A stretch of 15,791 nt of DNA from assembly GCA_003567055.1 (NCBI GenBank), contig PXAW01000143.1, positions 1 to 15,791 of the forward strand, given 5' to 3'. Every line of letters starts with the position of its first letter. Position 1 is the stretch's first letter. Of this stretch, positions 6,683 to 13,356 are shown in pieces. This stretch comes from Hyphomicrobiales bacterium (GTDB lineage Bacteria > Pseudomonadota > Alphaproteobacteria > Rhizobiales > Beijerinckiaceae). The notes beneath the pieces were generated by a model. It was not told the DNA's origin. It did not search any database and was given only the letters and a program-made list of their open reading frames with translations. The position numbers and the translations under genes were made by a program.

Positions 6683-7552
6683 ATGGGTGATGATAACAGC
6701 CTGCAACGCACCTTCCTGCGCAACGCCATGCGTGCACCTTATCTCGAGCGGGCCGAAGAGCGTGCGCTTGCGGTGCGCTGGCGGGAAAACCGTGATCAGG
6801 AGGCGCTGCACCAGCTGACTTCGGCGCATATGCGTCTCGTCATCGCGATTGCGGCGCGGTTTCGCAATTACGGACTGCCGATGCAGGACATGATCCAGGA
6901 GGGTCATGTCGGCCTGCTGGAAGCCGCATCCCGCTTCGAGCCCGAGCGCGAAGTGCGCTTCTCCACCTATGCCACGTGGTGGATACGCGCCTCCATTCAG
7001 GATTACATCCTGCGCAACTGGTCGATCGTGCGCGGCGGAACGTCTTCGGCGCAAAAGGCCCTGTTCTTCAATCTGCGGCGCCTGCGCGCCAAATTGACGC
7101 GCAATGGCGACGAGCGCATGTCCGAGAGCGTCTACGGGGAAATCGCCGAGGCGATCGGCGTGTCGCTCAAGGATGTCGCCACGATGGATGTGCGTTTGTC
7201 CGGTGCGGATACCTCGCTCAATGCGCCGGTGACGGCGGATTCCGAGGGGGGTACGTCGGAGCGGATGGATTTCCTCGTGGACACGACGCCGCTTCCCGAC
7301 GAGACCGTCAGCGAGGTGATCGATACCGAGCGCCGCTCGCGCTGGCTGCGCGACGCGCTGGGCGTGCTCAACGAGCGGGAATTGCGCATTCTCAAGGCGC
7401 GCCGGCTCAGCGACGACCAGACCACGCTGGATGCGCTCGGGCATCATCTGGGGATTTCCAAGGAGCGTGTGCGCCAGATCGAAAGCCGCGCGCTGGAAAA
7501 GCTCAAGAAGGCCCTGATCGAGACCGGCCCCGACATGACGAGCTATGCCTGA
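6683..7552 (+). CDS. rpoH: RpoH-family heat-shock sigma factor
   Basis: This 289-residue sigma-70-family protein directs RNA polymerase to stress promoters. Region 1.2 lies near residues 17-40 and region 2 near 45-115, with GLPMQDMIQEGHVGLLEA, the FEPEREVRFSTYATWWIR core (2.3-2.4) and RASIQDYILRNWSIVR. The RpoH box QKALFFNLRRLRAK (124-137) separates it from housekeeping and RpoS-type sigmas. Region 4.2 has the helix-turn-helix TLDALGHHLGISKERVRQIE (248-267). Start ATG 6683 follows GAGGGAG; the longer open frame to the left overlaps DUF1150 out of frame. Alphaproteobacteria often have two copies, and position beside hsp20 and DUF1150 suggests the RpoH2 type, but I cannot assign the paralogue from sequence. 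Translation may be controlled by the hairpin over its ribosome site. Confidence 0.93.
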   Translation: MGDDNSLQRTFLRNAMRAPYLERAEERALAVRWRENRDQEALHQLTSAHMRLVIAIAARFRNYGLPMQDMIQEGHVGLLEAASRFEPEREVRFSTYATWWIRASIQDYILRNWSIVRGGTSSAQKALFFNLRRLRAKLTRNGDERMSESVYGEIAEAIGVSLKDVATMDVRLSGADTSLNAPVTADSEGGTSERMDFLVDTTPLPDETVSEVIDTERRSRWLRDALGVLNERELRILKARRLSDDQTTLDALGHHLGISKERVRQIESRALEKLKKALIETGPDMTSYA

Positions 7553-7567
7553 CGGGCTCCCGCCCGT
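7552..7567 (+). terminator. Hairpin right after the rpoH stop, possible terminator
   Basis: ACGGGC (7552-7557) pairs with GCCCGT (7562-7567) around TCCC, a perfect six-pair stem that begins on the last base of the rpoH stop codon. No T-run follows, so it may only slow polymerase or protect the 3' end. Confidence 0.35.
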
Positions 7568-7621
7568 GCATCGCGGCTCCGGCGGGAACAACGCCGCCGC
7601 CCGGGTGTTGGGGATATCGCA

Positions 7622-8386
7622 ATGAAGTATGACAGCGCCTTCGCCCTTCTGGCGACGAGTTCGACGCTGCGACGGCAGGATACGCTGCTGGCGCTGGCGA
7701 CGGGTTTCGTCGCCCTCGTCACCACTGCGACCGTGATCCTCTGGGCGGGTGGCTTCGGCTGGTTGCTGCTTCCTGGTGCGATACTGCCCTATCTCGTCAT
7801 TGCAGGTGTCGCGGCAGCGTGCATCGACCGCCATCATCCCCATGACCGGTTCGGCCTCGCCAATGCGGTGACGCTCGCACGGGCGGTGATCAACTGCCTG
7901 CTGATCGGTCTCCTCGTCGAGTACCGCACCCTGTTCAGCTCATGGGGTGACTGGGCCGACTGGCTGTTTCTCGCCGCTGCCCTGCTCTCCCTCGCCCTCG
8001 ACGGTGTCGACGGGATGCTGGCGCGGCGGCAGGGGCTGAGCTCGCGTTTCGGCGCGCGTTTCGACATGGAAATCGACGCGCTGCTGCTGATGCTGCTCGC
8101 CGTCGCGGCATTCGCGCTCGGCAAGGCGGGTATCTGGGTTCTCCTGATCGGCACCACCTATTACCTGTTCATGGCGGCGCGGGCCGTCATTCCCCGGCTG
8201 CGCCGCGATCTGCCCGAATCAATGCGGCGCAAGGCCGTCTGCGTGCTGCAGGGCGCGGTTCTGATCGCGCTTGTGACCCCCTTCATAGACGGGATGGCCG
8301 CTACTGCGCTCGCGCTGACGGCGCTGGCGGCGCTCGCCTGGTCGTTTACAGTCGACATCATCTGGCTTGCGGCGCGCCGTCGTTAA
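7622..8386 (+). CDS. CDP-alcohol phosphatidyltransferase family membrane enzyme
   Basis: This 254-residue integral membrane enzyme would move a phosphatidyl or similar group from a CDP-activated donor to an alcohol in phospholipid synthesis. The complete family signature is present: D127-x2-D130-G131-x2-A134-R135-x8-G144-x3-D148-x3-D152, so all four metal-binding aspartates are intact. About six to seven hydrophobic segments surround it. An extra N-terminal hydrophobic pair (residues 20-66) precedes the catalytic region, which distinguishes it from compact PgsA-type enzymes. The acceptor alcohol is not recognisable; pgsA or pssA names would be guesses. ATG 7622 follows GGGGAT by eight bases. 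It lies 69 bases after rpoH, so co-transcription is possible if the intervening hairpin leaks. The CtrA-type box covers its stop codon. Confidence 0.88.
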   Translation: MKYDSAFALLATSSTLRRQDTLLALATGFVALVTTATVILWAGGFGWLLLPGAILPYLVIAGVAAACIDRHHPHDRFGLANAVTLARAVINCLLIGLLVEYRTLFSSWGDWADWLFLAAALLSLALDGVDGMLARRQGLSSRFGARFDMEIDALLLMLLAVAAFALGKAGIWVLLIGTTYYLFMAARAVIPRLRRDLPESMRRKAVCVLQGAVLIALVTPFIDGMAATALALTALAALAWSFTVDIIWLAARRR

Positions 8387-8398
8387 CGGGTCGTTAAC
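8383..8398. promoter_or_regulatory. CtrA-type box TTAA-N7-TTAAC
   Basis: TTAA (8383-8386), seven bases CGGGTCG, then TTAAC (8394-8398) match the full consensus for the cell-cycle regulator CtrA exactly. The first half includes the stop codon of the phosphatidyltransferase gene. The box is 63 bases before the start of the small exported-protein gene, a normal place for activation or repression. Chance occurrence is low in GC-rich DNA but not excluded. Confidence 0.6.
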
Positions 8399-8460
8399 AC
8401 GATCATCGTGATACTACCGGAAAGTGTTGGTCCGGATGGGCCCCACCCGGGAGATCGTTC

Positions 8461-8808
8461 ATGCGCCGCGCCTTCGCCGCCTTCGGCTTCATCGCACTCG
8501 CGGGTGCACTCGTGACCTCCTTCACGCTGGTGGCCACGACCGAGTCCAGTGCCTTCATCGGTGACCGGGCCACTTTCGTGATACCCGCCAGCGAGGGCTA
8601 CGGCATCGCCGATTGCCTGGCCGGCGCAGAGATCTGCGGCGAAATCGTCGCCCAGGCCTGGTGCGAGGCGCATGGCTACGGCGCCGTCAGGGAATTCGGA
8701 GAAATCCGGCGCGAGGCGATGGGCGGTATCGCCGATATCGGCGTAATCATGAGCGACGGCGCCGCCCTGGCGCAGCCGCGTCCGCTGATGATCACCTGCA
8801 GCCAGTGA
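8461..8808 (+). CDS. Small exported protein with four cysteines, function unknown
   Basis: I do not recognise a named family. The 115-residue product starts with MRR and a hydrophobic stretch (residues 4-25), so it is either secreted or anchored by one N-terminal helix. The mature part is short and holds four cysteines: C52, C59, C68 and C113, in the context DCLAGAEICGEIVAQAWCEAHG. In the oxidising periplasm these could form two disulfides. The CG-x-IVA-x-AWCEA pattern looks like a conserved alphaproteobacterial exported protein. Start ATG 8461 follows GGGAG. It is preceded by a perfect CtrA-type box and followed by a 26-base-period repeat that overlaps its stop. Cell-cycle-timed expression is a plausible inference. 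Confidence 0.75.
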   Translation: MRRAFAAFGFIALAGALVTSFTLVATTESSAFIGDRATFVIPASEGYGIADCLAGAEICGEIVAQAWCEAHGYGAVREFGEIRREAMGGIADIGVIMSDGAALAQPRPLMITCSQ

Positions 8809-8843
8809 GCGGTTTGCCGTGAGCGGCATAGTGAGCGGTTTGC
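8804..8843 (+). repeat. Direct repeat AGTGAGCGGTTTGC, period 26
   Basis: AGTGAGCGGTTTGC is found at 8804-8817 and again at 8830-8843, with a partial copy GTGAGCGG at 8819-8826 between them. The first copy includes the stop codon of the exported-protein gene. This looks like a recent local duplication; no function is evident. Confidence 0.65.
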
Positions 8844-8862
8844 GAAAAATCCGTCGCGAAAG

Positions 8863-8891
8863 TTGGGCTTGTCCGGTTTTGATCATATTCT
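8863..8891 (+). promoter_or_regulatory. Weak candidate promoter for the DUF2865 gene
   Basis: TTGGGC (8863-8868) and TATTCT (8886-8891) are spaced by 17 bases in an unusually T-rich stretch of the 218-base gap before the DUF2865 gene. The match to consensus is moderate and it is 135 bases from the start codon. Confidence 0.25.
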
Positions 8892-9026
8892 TCTGTCATG
8901 GAGCCGCTTACGACGATTCGCGGCGGGTGTGGTAGCGCGCCCCGCTCTGGACATGAGCGCGGTTCCGGCGCAACGCTCGCGCGGGAAACACTGCGGCAAC
9001 CGACACGGCGAGAAGACGGTCGATCG

Positions 9027-10163
9027 ATGAAGAAATCCCTGATGACACGCATTGCCGCAGCCTGTTTCGGCGCAGCCGCTCTCGTCGGCAGCGCGCAGGC
9101 GCAGACCAGCCTTTGTGAGGATTATCGCGCCGAGTTGCGCAATCTCGAACGCGGCGGCGGTCAGAACTATGCGGATATGGCCGAGCAGCAGCGCGGCGAG
9201 CTCAACCGCATGGTGCGCTACTATCAGCAGCTCGATTGCGATCGCGGACGCAGCCTTTTCGACGCCCCGCCTTCCTCCGAATGCGCTGCCGCGCGCGACC
9301 GCATCGAAGCCATGGAAGAGAACTACAACCTGCTGATCCGTCAGGCCTCGCAGGCCAGCGAAGACCGCCGTCAGGAATTGCTGGCGGCCATCGCGCGTCA
9401 CTGCCAGCCGCGACAGGCACGCCGCGGCTTCCTCGATGGTCTGTTCGGGCGCAACGATCCGGGCTTCGATTTCGAGGAAGACATGCCGCTTCTCGACGAT
9501 ACCTTCGCCCGCCGCGCCGGTGCCGAGCCGATCTGCGTGCGCAGTTGCGACGGCTATTTCTTCCCGCTCTTCGCCCGTGGCGTGAGCGCGGACGAGGCCG
9601 AACGTCTCTGCCAGGCGCAATGCCCCAACGCGCCCACGCGCCTGTTCTACATGAGCGGCGACAGCGAGCTCGAATCGGCCATCGGCGCCGACGGCATGCC
9701 CTATACCTCGCTGCCCAACGCGTTCCGTTATCGCACGACCTTCGATCCGACCTGCTCGTGCCGGCGCGAGGACGAGAGCTGGGCGGAAGCGCTTTCCGCT
9801 GCCCAGCGCATGATCGGTACCCGTGACGGGGATATTCTCGTGGACACGGCGCTGGCCCGCGAGCTTTCGCTGCCGGCGGAGCTGCGCGAGGCGGCCCGCG
9901 CCCGGCGCCTCGAACAGGAGGCGGGCACGGAGGTCTTCGACGAGGCCACGCAGGATGCCGCCCGTCACAGCGAGGAGGCGCCGACATCGGGGCGTGAATC
10001 GGCAGGAATCCGGATAGACGGGCTTGAGCGGGAGCGTATCGTGACCCGCGAGGAAGGCGAGCAGGCCCCCGCTCCCGGCAGCGGGCAGGGTTTCGTCCCT
10101 GCCGACCGCGCGCCGGTGCGGATCGTCGCGCCGGACATGGTGGCACCACCGAATCCGATGTGA
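9027..10163 (+). CDS. DUF2865 domain-containing exported protein
   Basis: This 378-residue protein has a signal peptide (MKKSLMTRIA, hydrophobic core, cleavage likely after AQA at residue 25), so it acts in the periplasm or outside. Residues about 30-130 are charged and helical, with cysteines in SLCEDYR and the HCQ segment. The DUF2865 core begins near residue 169 with ICVRSCDGYFFPL, followed by ADEAERLCQAQCP and RLFYMSGD. It then has the conserved Y-x-SLPNAFRYR stretch and a TCSCRR motif near 244. The many paired cysteines suggest disulfides. The last 100 residues are acidic, proline-rich and probably disordered. ATG 9027 is chosen because it begins the signal peptide, although its ribosome site is weak; a longer frame from 8898 would bury the signal. 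The function of DUF2865 is not known to me. Confidence 0.85.
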   Translation: MKKSLMTRIAAACFGAAALVGSAQAQTSLCEDYRAELRNLERGGGQNYADMAEQQRGELNRMVRYYQQLDCDRGRSLFDAPPSSECAAARDRIEAMEENYNLLIRQASQASEDRRQELLAAIARHCQPRQARRGFLDGLFGRNDPGFDFEEDMPLLDDTFARRAGAEPICVRSCDGYFFPLFARGVSADEAERLCQAQCPNAPTRLFYMSGDSELESAIGADGMPYTSLPNAFRYRTTFDPTCSCRREDESWAEALSAAQRMIGTRDGDILVDTALARELSLPAELREAARARRLEQEAGTEVFDEATQDAARHSEEAPTSGRESAGIRIDGLERERIVTREEGEQAPAPGSGQGFVPADRAPVRIVAPDMVAPPNPM

Positions 10164-10335
10164 TCACGCTGTTTCGGGGCGCATGCCCTTGCGATCATAT
10201 GGCCGGTGCACCATTTTGCGGCCATGGGAGCAGTTTCGCGTGAACCAGGTTTGATGTTTTCGCCCGCGCTTGCTCTCCCGGGTAGCGGCGGTCTTGGTAC
10301 GGTCGTTTGGACAAGGACGCGACAGGAGTCTTCTT
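10164..10335 (+). other. Intergenic region before the lipoprotein gene
   Basis: This 172-base gap has an ATGGCC/GGCCAT inverted repeat (10199-10204 with 10220-10225) around a 15-base loop that itself contains the palindrome GGTGCACC. I see no clear promoter hexamers and no coding potential. The ribosome site AGGAG for the lipoprotein gene lies at its end. Confidence 0.3.
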
Positions 10336-10908
10336 ATGCGCATTCTGAAAGTCACGCCGGTGGTTGCGATTCTCGCGCTCGCCGCCTGTGGTGATCAACA
10401 GACGGCTGAAACCGAGGAACCGGCCCCGCCGCCGGTTGCAGAGGCACCCGCGAACGAGGCACCTGCGGCCGAGGCGCCCGCCGAGCCGATGCCCGAGCCG
10501 CCCGAGGGCATGCCGGATGATCTCCCGCGTACGGCCGATGCGCCGCCTGCGCCCTCGGCAGTGTTCGAGGAAGGGGTCGATGCGCTCGGCGATATCGACG
10601 AATCCGTGCATTCGGTCTTCGCGGATGCGCCCTTCGGTGCCGGTGATTATCGCGCCGAGGGTTTCCATCTCTCGATCACCGAAGAAGGTGATTTCACCCT
10701 CGAGATCGAATCGGGCGAGCGCACGCTGAGTGGCGACCTGCGCGTCTACGGCGACATGTTCACCATGTCGAACATCGCCGAGGCCACCGATCCCGGTGAG
10801 TTCCCGATGACCTGCCTCGTTACTGCGGCTCCGGACGGGTTCGAGCTCGCGGCTGACGGGCCGAGCTGCGACATGTTCGACGGGCTGGTCTTCGCCCGCG
10901 TCGAATGA
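10336..10908 (+). CDS. Putative lipoprotein with Pro/Ala/Glu-rich linker
   Basis: This 190-residue product begins with a lipoprotein signal, MRILKVTPVVAILALAAC, with lipobox LAAC and the lipidated cysteine at C18. Glycine at +2 fits sorting to the outer membrane. Residues 25-75 form a low-complexity linker of Pro, Ala and Glu repeats (EAPANEAPAAEAPAEP). The C-terminal part (about 85-190) is acidic and reads like a small beta-rich domain with two cysteines, TCLVT and SCDMF, which may pair. I do not recognise that domain. ATG 10336 follows AGGAG by seven bases, and starting earlier would destroy the signal. It converges with bolA across an 18-base gap that contains a strong hairpin. Confidence 0.82.
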   Translation: MRILKVTPVVAILALAACGDQQTAETEEPAPPPVAEAPANEAPAAEAPAEPMPEPPEGMPDDLPRTADAPPAPSAVFEEGVDALGDIDESVHSVFADAPFGAGDYRAEGFHLSITEEGDFTLEIESGERTLSGDLRVYGDMFTMSNIAEATDPGEFPMTCLVTAAPDGFELAADGPSCDMFDGLVFARVE

Positions 10909-10923
10909 GCGCGGCGCGCGCTC
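10907..10923. terminator. Shared hairpin between convergent lipoprotein and bolA genes
   Basis: GAGCGCG (10907-10913) pairs perfectly with CGCGCTC (10917-10923), loop GCG. An outer GAATGA/TCATTC pair (10903-10908 and 10927-10932) arises because both genes end in GAA-TGA; its inner two bases overlap the stem. Position suggests a bidirectional terminator, but neither side has a T-run. Confidence 0.4.
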
Positions 10924-10926
10924 CGT

Positions 10927-11193
10927 TCATTCGCCCGGTGCGCGGGCCTTGACCGCAAGCGCGTGCAGCCCATTGTCGAAGGCTTCGGTGAGCGCCGCAT
11001 TGACCATGCGATGGCGCGCGACGCGGGTCTGCCCGGTGAACGCATCTGCCGTGATCTCCACGCGATAATGCGTCTCACCGCCTTCGCGCCAGCCGGTATG
11101 GCCGGCATGCAGATGCGATTCGTCGATTACGGAAAGCTGGCTGGGAGCCAGCTTTTCGCGCAACCGGGTTTCGATCAGGGATTGCATGCTCAT
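10927..11193 (-). CDS. BolA family protein
   Basis: This 88-residue protein belongs to the BolA family, small proteins that pair with monothiol glutaredoxins around [2Fe-2S] clusters or act as DNA-binding regulators. The family core is clear: LSVIDESHLHAGH (20-32), the THYRVEI strand (41-47), FTGQTRVARHRMVN with the nucleic-acid-type helix (52-65), and the ending GLHALAVKARAPGE. H29, H32 and the RHR segment are present. ATG 11193 has GAGAG seven bases upstream; ATG 11187 is a second possible start, and the long frame to 11337 is not supported. It is transcribed away from the J-protein and cob genes. Whether it works in iron-sulfur transfer or regulation cannot be decided here. Confidence 0.93.
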   Translation of the reverse strand: MSMQSLIETRLREKLAPSQLSVIDESHLHAGHTGWREGGETHYRVEITADAFTGQTRVARHRMVNAALTEAFDNGLHALAVKARAPGE

Positions 11194-11511
11194 CCGGTAT
11201 CTCTCATTGCTCGCACCCGGCTCGCGCACTGTGCGATCCGGTTCAAGGCGCGATATGGCGCCATGCGGGCGGCTGCGCAATGGGGCGTGGACAAACAGGA
11301 TCCCATCCGGGCGAAAAAGCGCGGCGATGGGGCGCATGCCCGTCGGCGAAACCGCGTGGAAAGGTTCGTGCCGTTATACCGAATCGGCAGACCGGCGGCT
11401 GGCGCCGGTCGCCTGACCGAGGCGGGATCGGCGGCATTTGCTTCATAGGGTTTGATTTATGCAGCAAAAGCTCTTGCCGATCGCGCCGCAACACACATAA
11501 TCGCACGTATC
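11194..11511. other. Divergent bolA / J-protein intergenic region with hairpin
   Basis: This 318-base gap shows no convincing gene. A perfect eight-pair hairpin, GACCGGCG-GCTGG-CGCCGGTC, lies at 11390-11410, and an overlapping five-pair alternative (CGCCT/AGGCG) ends at 11424. The right end holds the J-protein promoter. I could not find a clear bolA promoter on the minus strand. Short open frames here have no recognisable protein features. Confidence 0.4.
11474..11501 (+). promoter_or_regulatory. Promoter of the J-protein gene, possibly leaderless
   Basis: TTGCCG (11474-11479), 16 bases, then CATAAT (11496-11501) form a good housekeeping-type promoter. Transcription would start near 11507-11509, only three to five bases before the ATG at 11512. 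No Shine-Dalgarno is visible there, so a leaderless or near-leaderless mRNA fits. Confidence 0.45.
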
Positions 11512-12144
11512 ATGGATCTGAAATCGCCTCTGTTCGACCGCATCAGGATCAAGCCGCGCAAGGCCGAGGAGGCCAAGGACGATTCGCGCGCGCCGACCTG
11601 CGAGTTTCCCGGCTGCAAGGAGCCCGGGCAGTACCGCGCGCCGAAGGGACGCGGTGCGGAAGGACAGTATTATCGCTTCTGCCTGCAACATGTGCGCGAA
11701 TACAACACCAAGTATAACTATTTCAACGGTATGAGCGACGATGCCGTCGCGGCCTTCCAGAAGGATGCGGTGGTCGGCCACCGTCCCACATGGTCAATGG
11801 GCGTGGAGCGCGGTGCGACAGCCCGCACGACCGGCGCCCGGGCCGGCGTGGCAAGGGATTGGGAATATTCCGATCCCCTCGGCGTGTTGCGCTCCGAAGG
11901 GATCGAGCAGCCCCGCAAGGCCCCGCCCGAACCGCCGCGCCGGCGGCTTTCAGGCCCCGTCATCCGCGCCCTCGACGTGCTCGGCCTTGACGAAACCGCA
12001 GACGCCGCCACCATCAGGGCGACGTACAAGACCCTGGTCAAGCGCTTTCATCCGGATGCCCATGGTGGCGACCGTTCCTTCGAGGAGCGTCTGCGCGACA
12101 TCATCCGTGCACATGATACGCTCAAGACTGCGGGTTTGTGCTGA
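11512..12144 (+). CDS. J-domain protein with N-terminal zinc-type motif
   Basis: This 210-residue co-chaperone-like protein has its J domain at the C terminus (about 151-207) with the essential HPD motif at 180-182 in KRFHPDAHGGD. It would stimulate a DnaK-type ATPase. The N-terminal part holds C30-x4-C35 and C57-x2-H60 (CEFPGC and FCLQH), a likely zinc site, within a region shared by alphaproteobacterial relatives. A basic, proline-containing linker (about 135-148) joins the parts. It lacks the G/F and C-terminal substrate domains of DnaJ, so it is a class III J-protein. ATG 11512 is chosen from the start of MDLKSPLFDRIRIKP; no ribosome site is visible, which agrees with the very close promoter. 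It lies 138 bases before cobS. A role in assembling the cobaltochelatase is only a guess from position. Confidence 0.9.
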   Translation: MDLKSPLFDRIRIKPRKAEEAKDDSRAPTCEFPGCKEPGQYRAPKGRGAEGQYYRFCLQHVREYNTKYNYFNGMSDDAVAAFQKDAVVGHRPTWSMGVERGATARTTGARAGVARDWEYSDPLGVLRSEGIEQPRKAPPEPPRRRLSGPVIRALDVLGLDETADAATIRATYKTLVKRFHPDAHGGDRSFEERLRDIIRAHDTLKTAGLC

Positions 12145-12234
12145 AGCAGGCGGCACGCTCAAACGCGCAACCCTCTTATGAGCTTCGCGTGATTGCGCCG
12201 TGGCGCCGAGAGGTTTATCGAAAGTGCGACAGTC

Positions 12235-12250
12235 CGGTCGCGTGCGACCG
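12235..12250. promoter_or_regulatory. Perfect inverted repeat upstream of cobS
   Basis: CGGTCGC (12235-12241) and GCGACCG (12244-12250) flank GT, a 16-base near-palindrome 32 bases before the cobS start. Its tight symmetry resembles a binding site for a dimeric protein; as RNA it gives a five-pair hairpin with a six-base loop. No B12-riboswitch sequence is visible in this gap. Confidence 0.4.
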
Positions 12251-12282
12251 TGTTTGAGCCGACCGCATCGAGAGAGGCATGT

Positions 12283-13287
12283 ATGCAGGACACCATCGAG
12301 ACCCCCACGGCCGACAAGCCCGTCGCTCTGCCGGATACCAAGATTTCCGTGCGCAAGGCCTTCGGCATCGACAGCGATCTCGAAGTGCCGGCCTACAGCA
12401 AGGGCGACAGCTATGTTCCGGACTTCGACCCGGACTACCTGTTCGACAAGCAGACCACCCTCGCGATCCTGGCCGGCTTTGCCTATAACCGCCGCGTGAT
12501 GGTCACCGGCTATCACGGCACCGGCAAGTCGACCCATATCGAGCAGGTCGCCGCGCGCCTCAACTGGCCCTGCGTGCGCATCAATCTCGACAGCCACGTC
12601 TCGCGTATCGATCTCGTCGGCAAGGATGCCATCGTCCTCCAGGACGGCAAGCAGATCACGGAATTCCGCGACGGGATCCTGCCCTGGGCCTACCAGCACA
12701 ATGTCGCGCTCGTCTTCGACGAATACGATGCCGGGCGCCCGGATGTGATGTTCGTGATCCAGCGCGTTCTCGAAGCCTCGGGCCGTCTCACCCTGCTCGA
12801 CCAGAGCCGCGTGATCCGCCCGCATCCCGCCTTCCGGCTGTTTGCCACCGCCAACACGATCGGGCTCGGCGACACATCGGGGCTGTATCACGGCACGCAG
12901 CAGATCAACCAGGCCCAGATGGACCGCTGGTCGATCGTCACCAATCTGAACTACCTGCCGCACGACAACGAGGTCGAGATCATCCTGTCCAAGGTGAAAT
13001 CCTTCGGCAAGACGGATGAGGGCCGTGATGCGGTGAACAAGATGGTGCGCCTGGCCGATCTCACCCGCAACGCCTTCATCAACGGCGATCTGTCGACGGT
13101 GATGAGCCCGCGCACGGTGATCATCTGGGCGGAGAATGCCGAGATCTTCAACGATATCGGCTTCGCCTTCCAGCTGACCTTCCTCAACAAGTGCGACGAG
13201 CTCGAGCGCTCCCTCGTGGCGGAATTCTACCAGCGCTGCTTCGGCGAGGAATTGCCGCAAAGCGCGGCCAATGTCGCGCTGAGCTGA
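12283..13287 (+). CDS. cobS: Cobaltochelatase subunit CobS (AAA+ ATPase)
   Basis: CobS is the AAA+ motor of the aerobic cobaltochelatase, which with CobT and CobN inserts Co2+ into hydrogenobyrinate a,c-diamide using ATP during cobalamin synthesis in the cytoplasm. The 334-residue length matches known CobS. After a CobS-type N terminus ([17 protein letters not shown], 25-41) come Walker [10 protein letters not shown] (76-84), Walker [10 protein letters not shown] with D146 and E147, the sensor-1 type LFATANTIG, and MDRWSIV with the arginine-finger region. ATG 12283 follows GAGAGG by six bases. The gene is followed by cobT after 94 bases that contain two hairpins. CobN is not in the window and is normally encoded elsewhere with other cob genes. 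The ATPase motifs are intact. Confidence 0.97.
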   Translation: MQDTIETPTADKPVALPDTKISVRKAFGIDSDLEVPAYSKGDSYVPDFDPDYLFDKQTTLAILAGFAYNRRVMVTGYHGTGKSTHIEQVAARLNWPCVRINLDSHVSRIDLVGKDAIVLQDGKQITEFRDGILPWAYQHNVALVFDEYDAGRPDVMFVIQRVLEASGRLTLLDQSRVIRPHPAFRLFATANTIGLGDTSGLYHGTQQINQAQMDRWSIVTNLNYLPHDNEVEIILSKVKSFGKTDEGRDAVNKMVRLADLTRNAFINGDLSTVMSPRTVIIWAENAEIFNDIGFAFQLTFLNKCDELERSLVAEFYQRCFGEELPQSAANVALS

Positions 13288-13293
13288 CGCCAC

Positions 13294-13315
13294 GGGCGCA
13301 AGACGCCCTTCTTTT
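13294..13315 (+). terminator. Terminator-like hairpin after cobS
   Basis: GGGCG (13294-13298) pairs with CGCCC (13304-13308) around CAAGA, and TTCTTTT (13309-13315) follows directly. This is the only hairpin in the window with a T-rich tail. It lies seven bases after the cobS stop and could reduce read-through into cobT. Confidence 0.5.
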
Positions 13316-13331
13316 CGAGGGGGAGCCAGGA

Positions 13332-13356
13332 CGGGCGCAGAAATTGACTGCGCCCG
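13332..13356 (+). promoter_or_regulatory. Strong hairpin upstream of cobT
   Basis: CGGGCGCAG (13332-13340) and CTGCGCCCG (13348-13356) form a perfect nine-pair stem with loop AAATTGA, ending 25 bases before the cobT start and leaving its GGAG site free. Its 3' arm is also complementary to GGGCGCA of the preceding hairpin, so the two structures can compete. Confidence 0.5.

Noticed and set aside
6530..7843. 437-residue minus-strand open frame opposite rpoH
   Set aside because: rpoH is unambiguous on the other strand. The antisense product is His/Arg/Gly-rich without motifs.
8883..9968. 361-residue minus-strand open frame opposite the DUF2865 gene
   Set aside because: The plus-strand gene has a signal peptide and the DUF2865 core, and the antisense frame has neither a ribosome site nor a domain.
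12145..12282. Cobalamin riboswitch upstream of cobS
   Set aside because: The 138-base gap is too short for a full aptamer and no B12-box-like sequence was seen.
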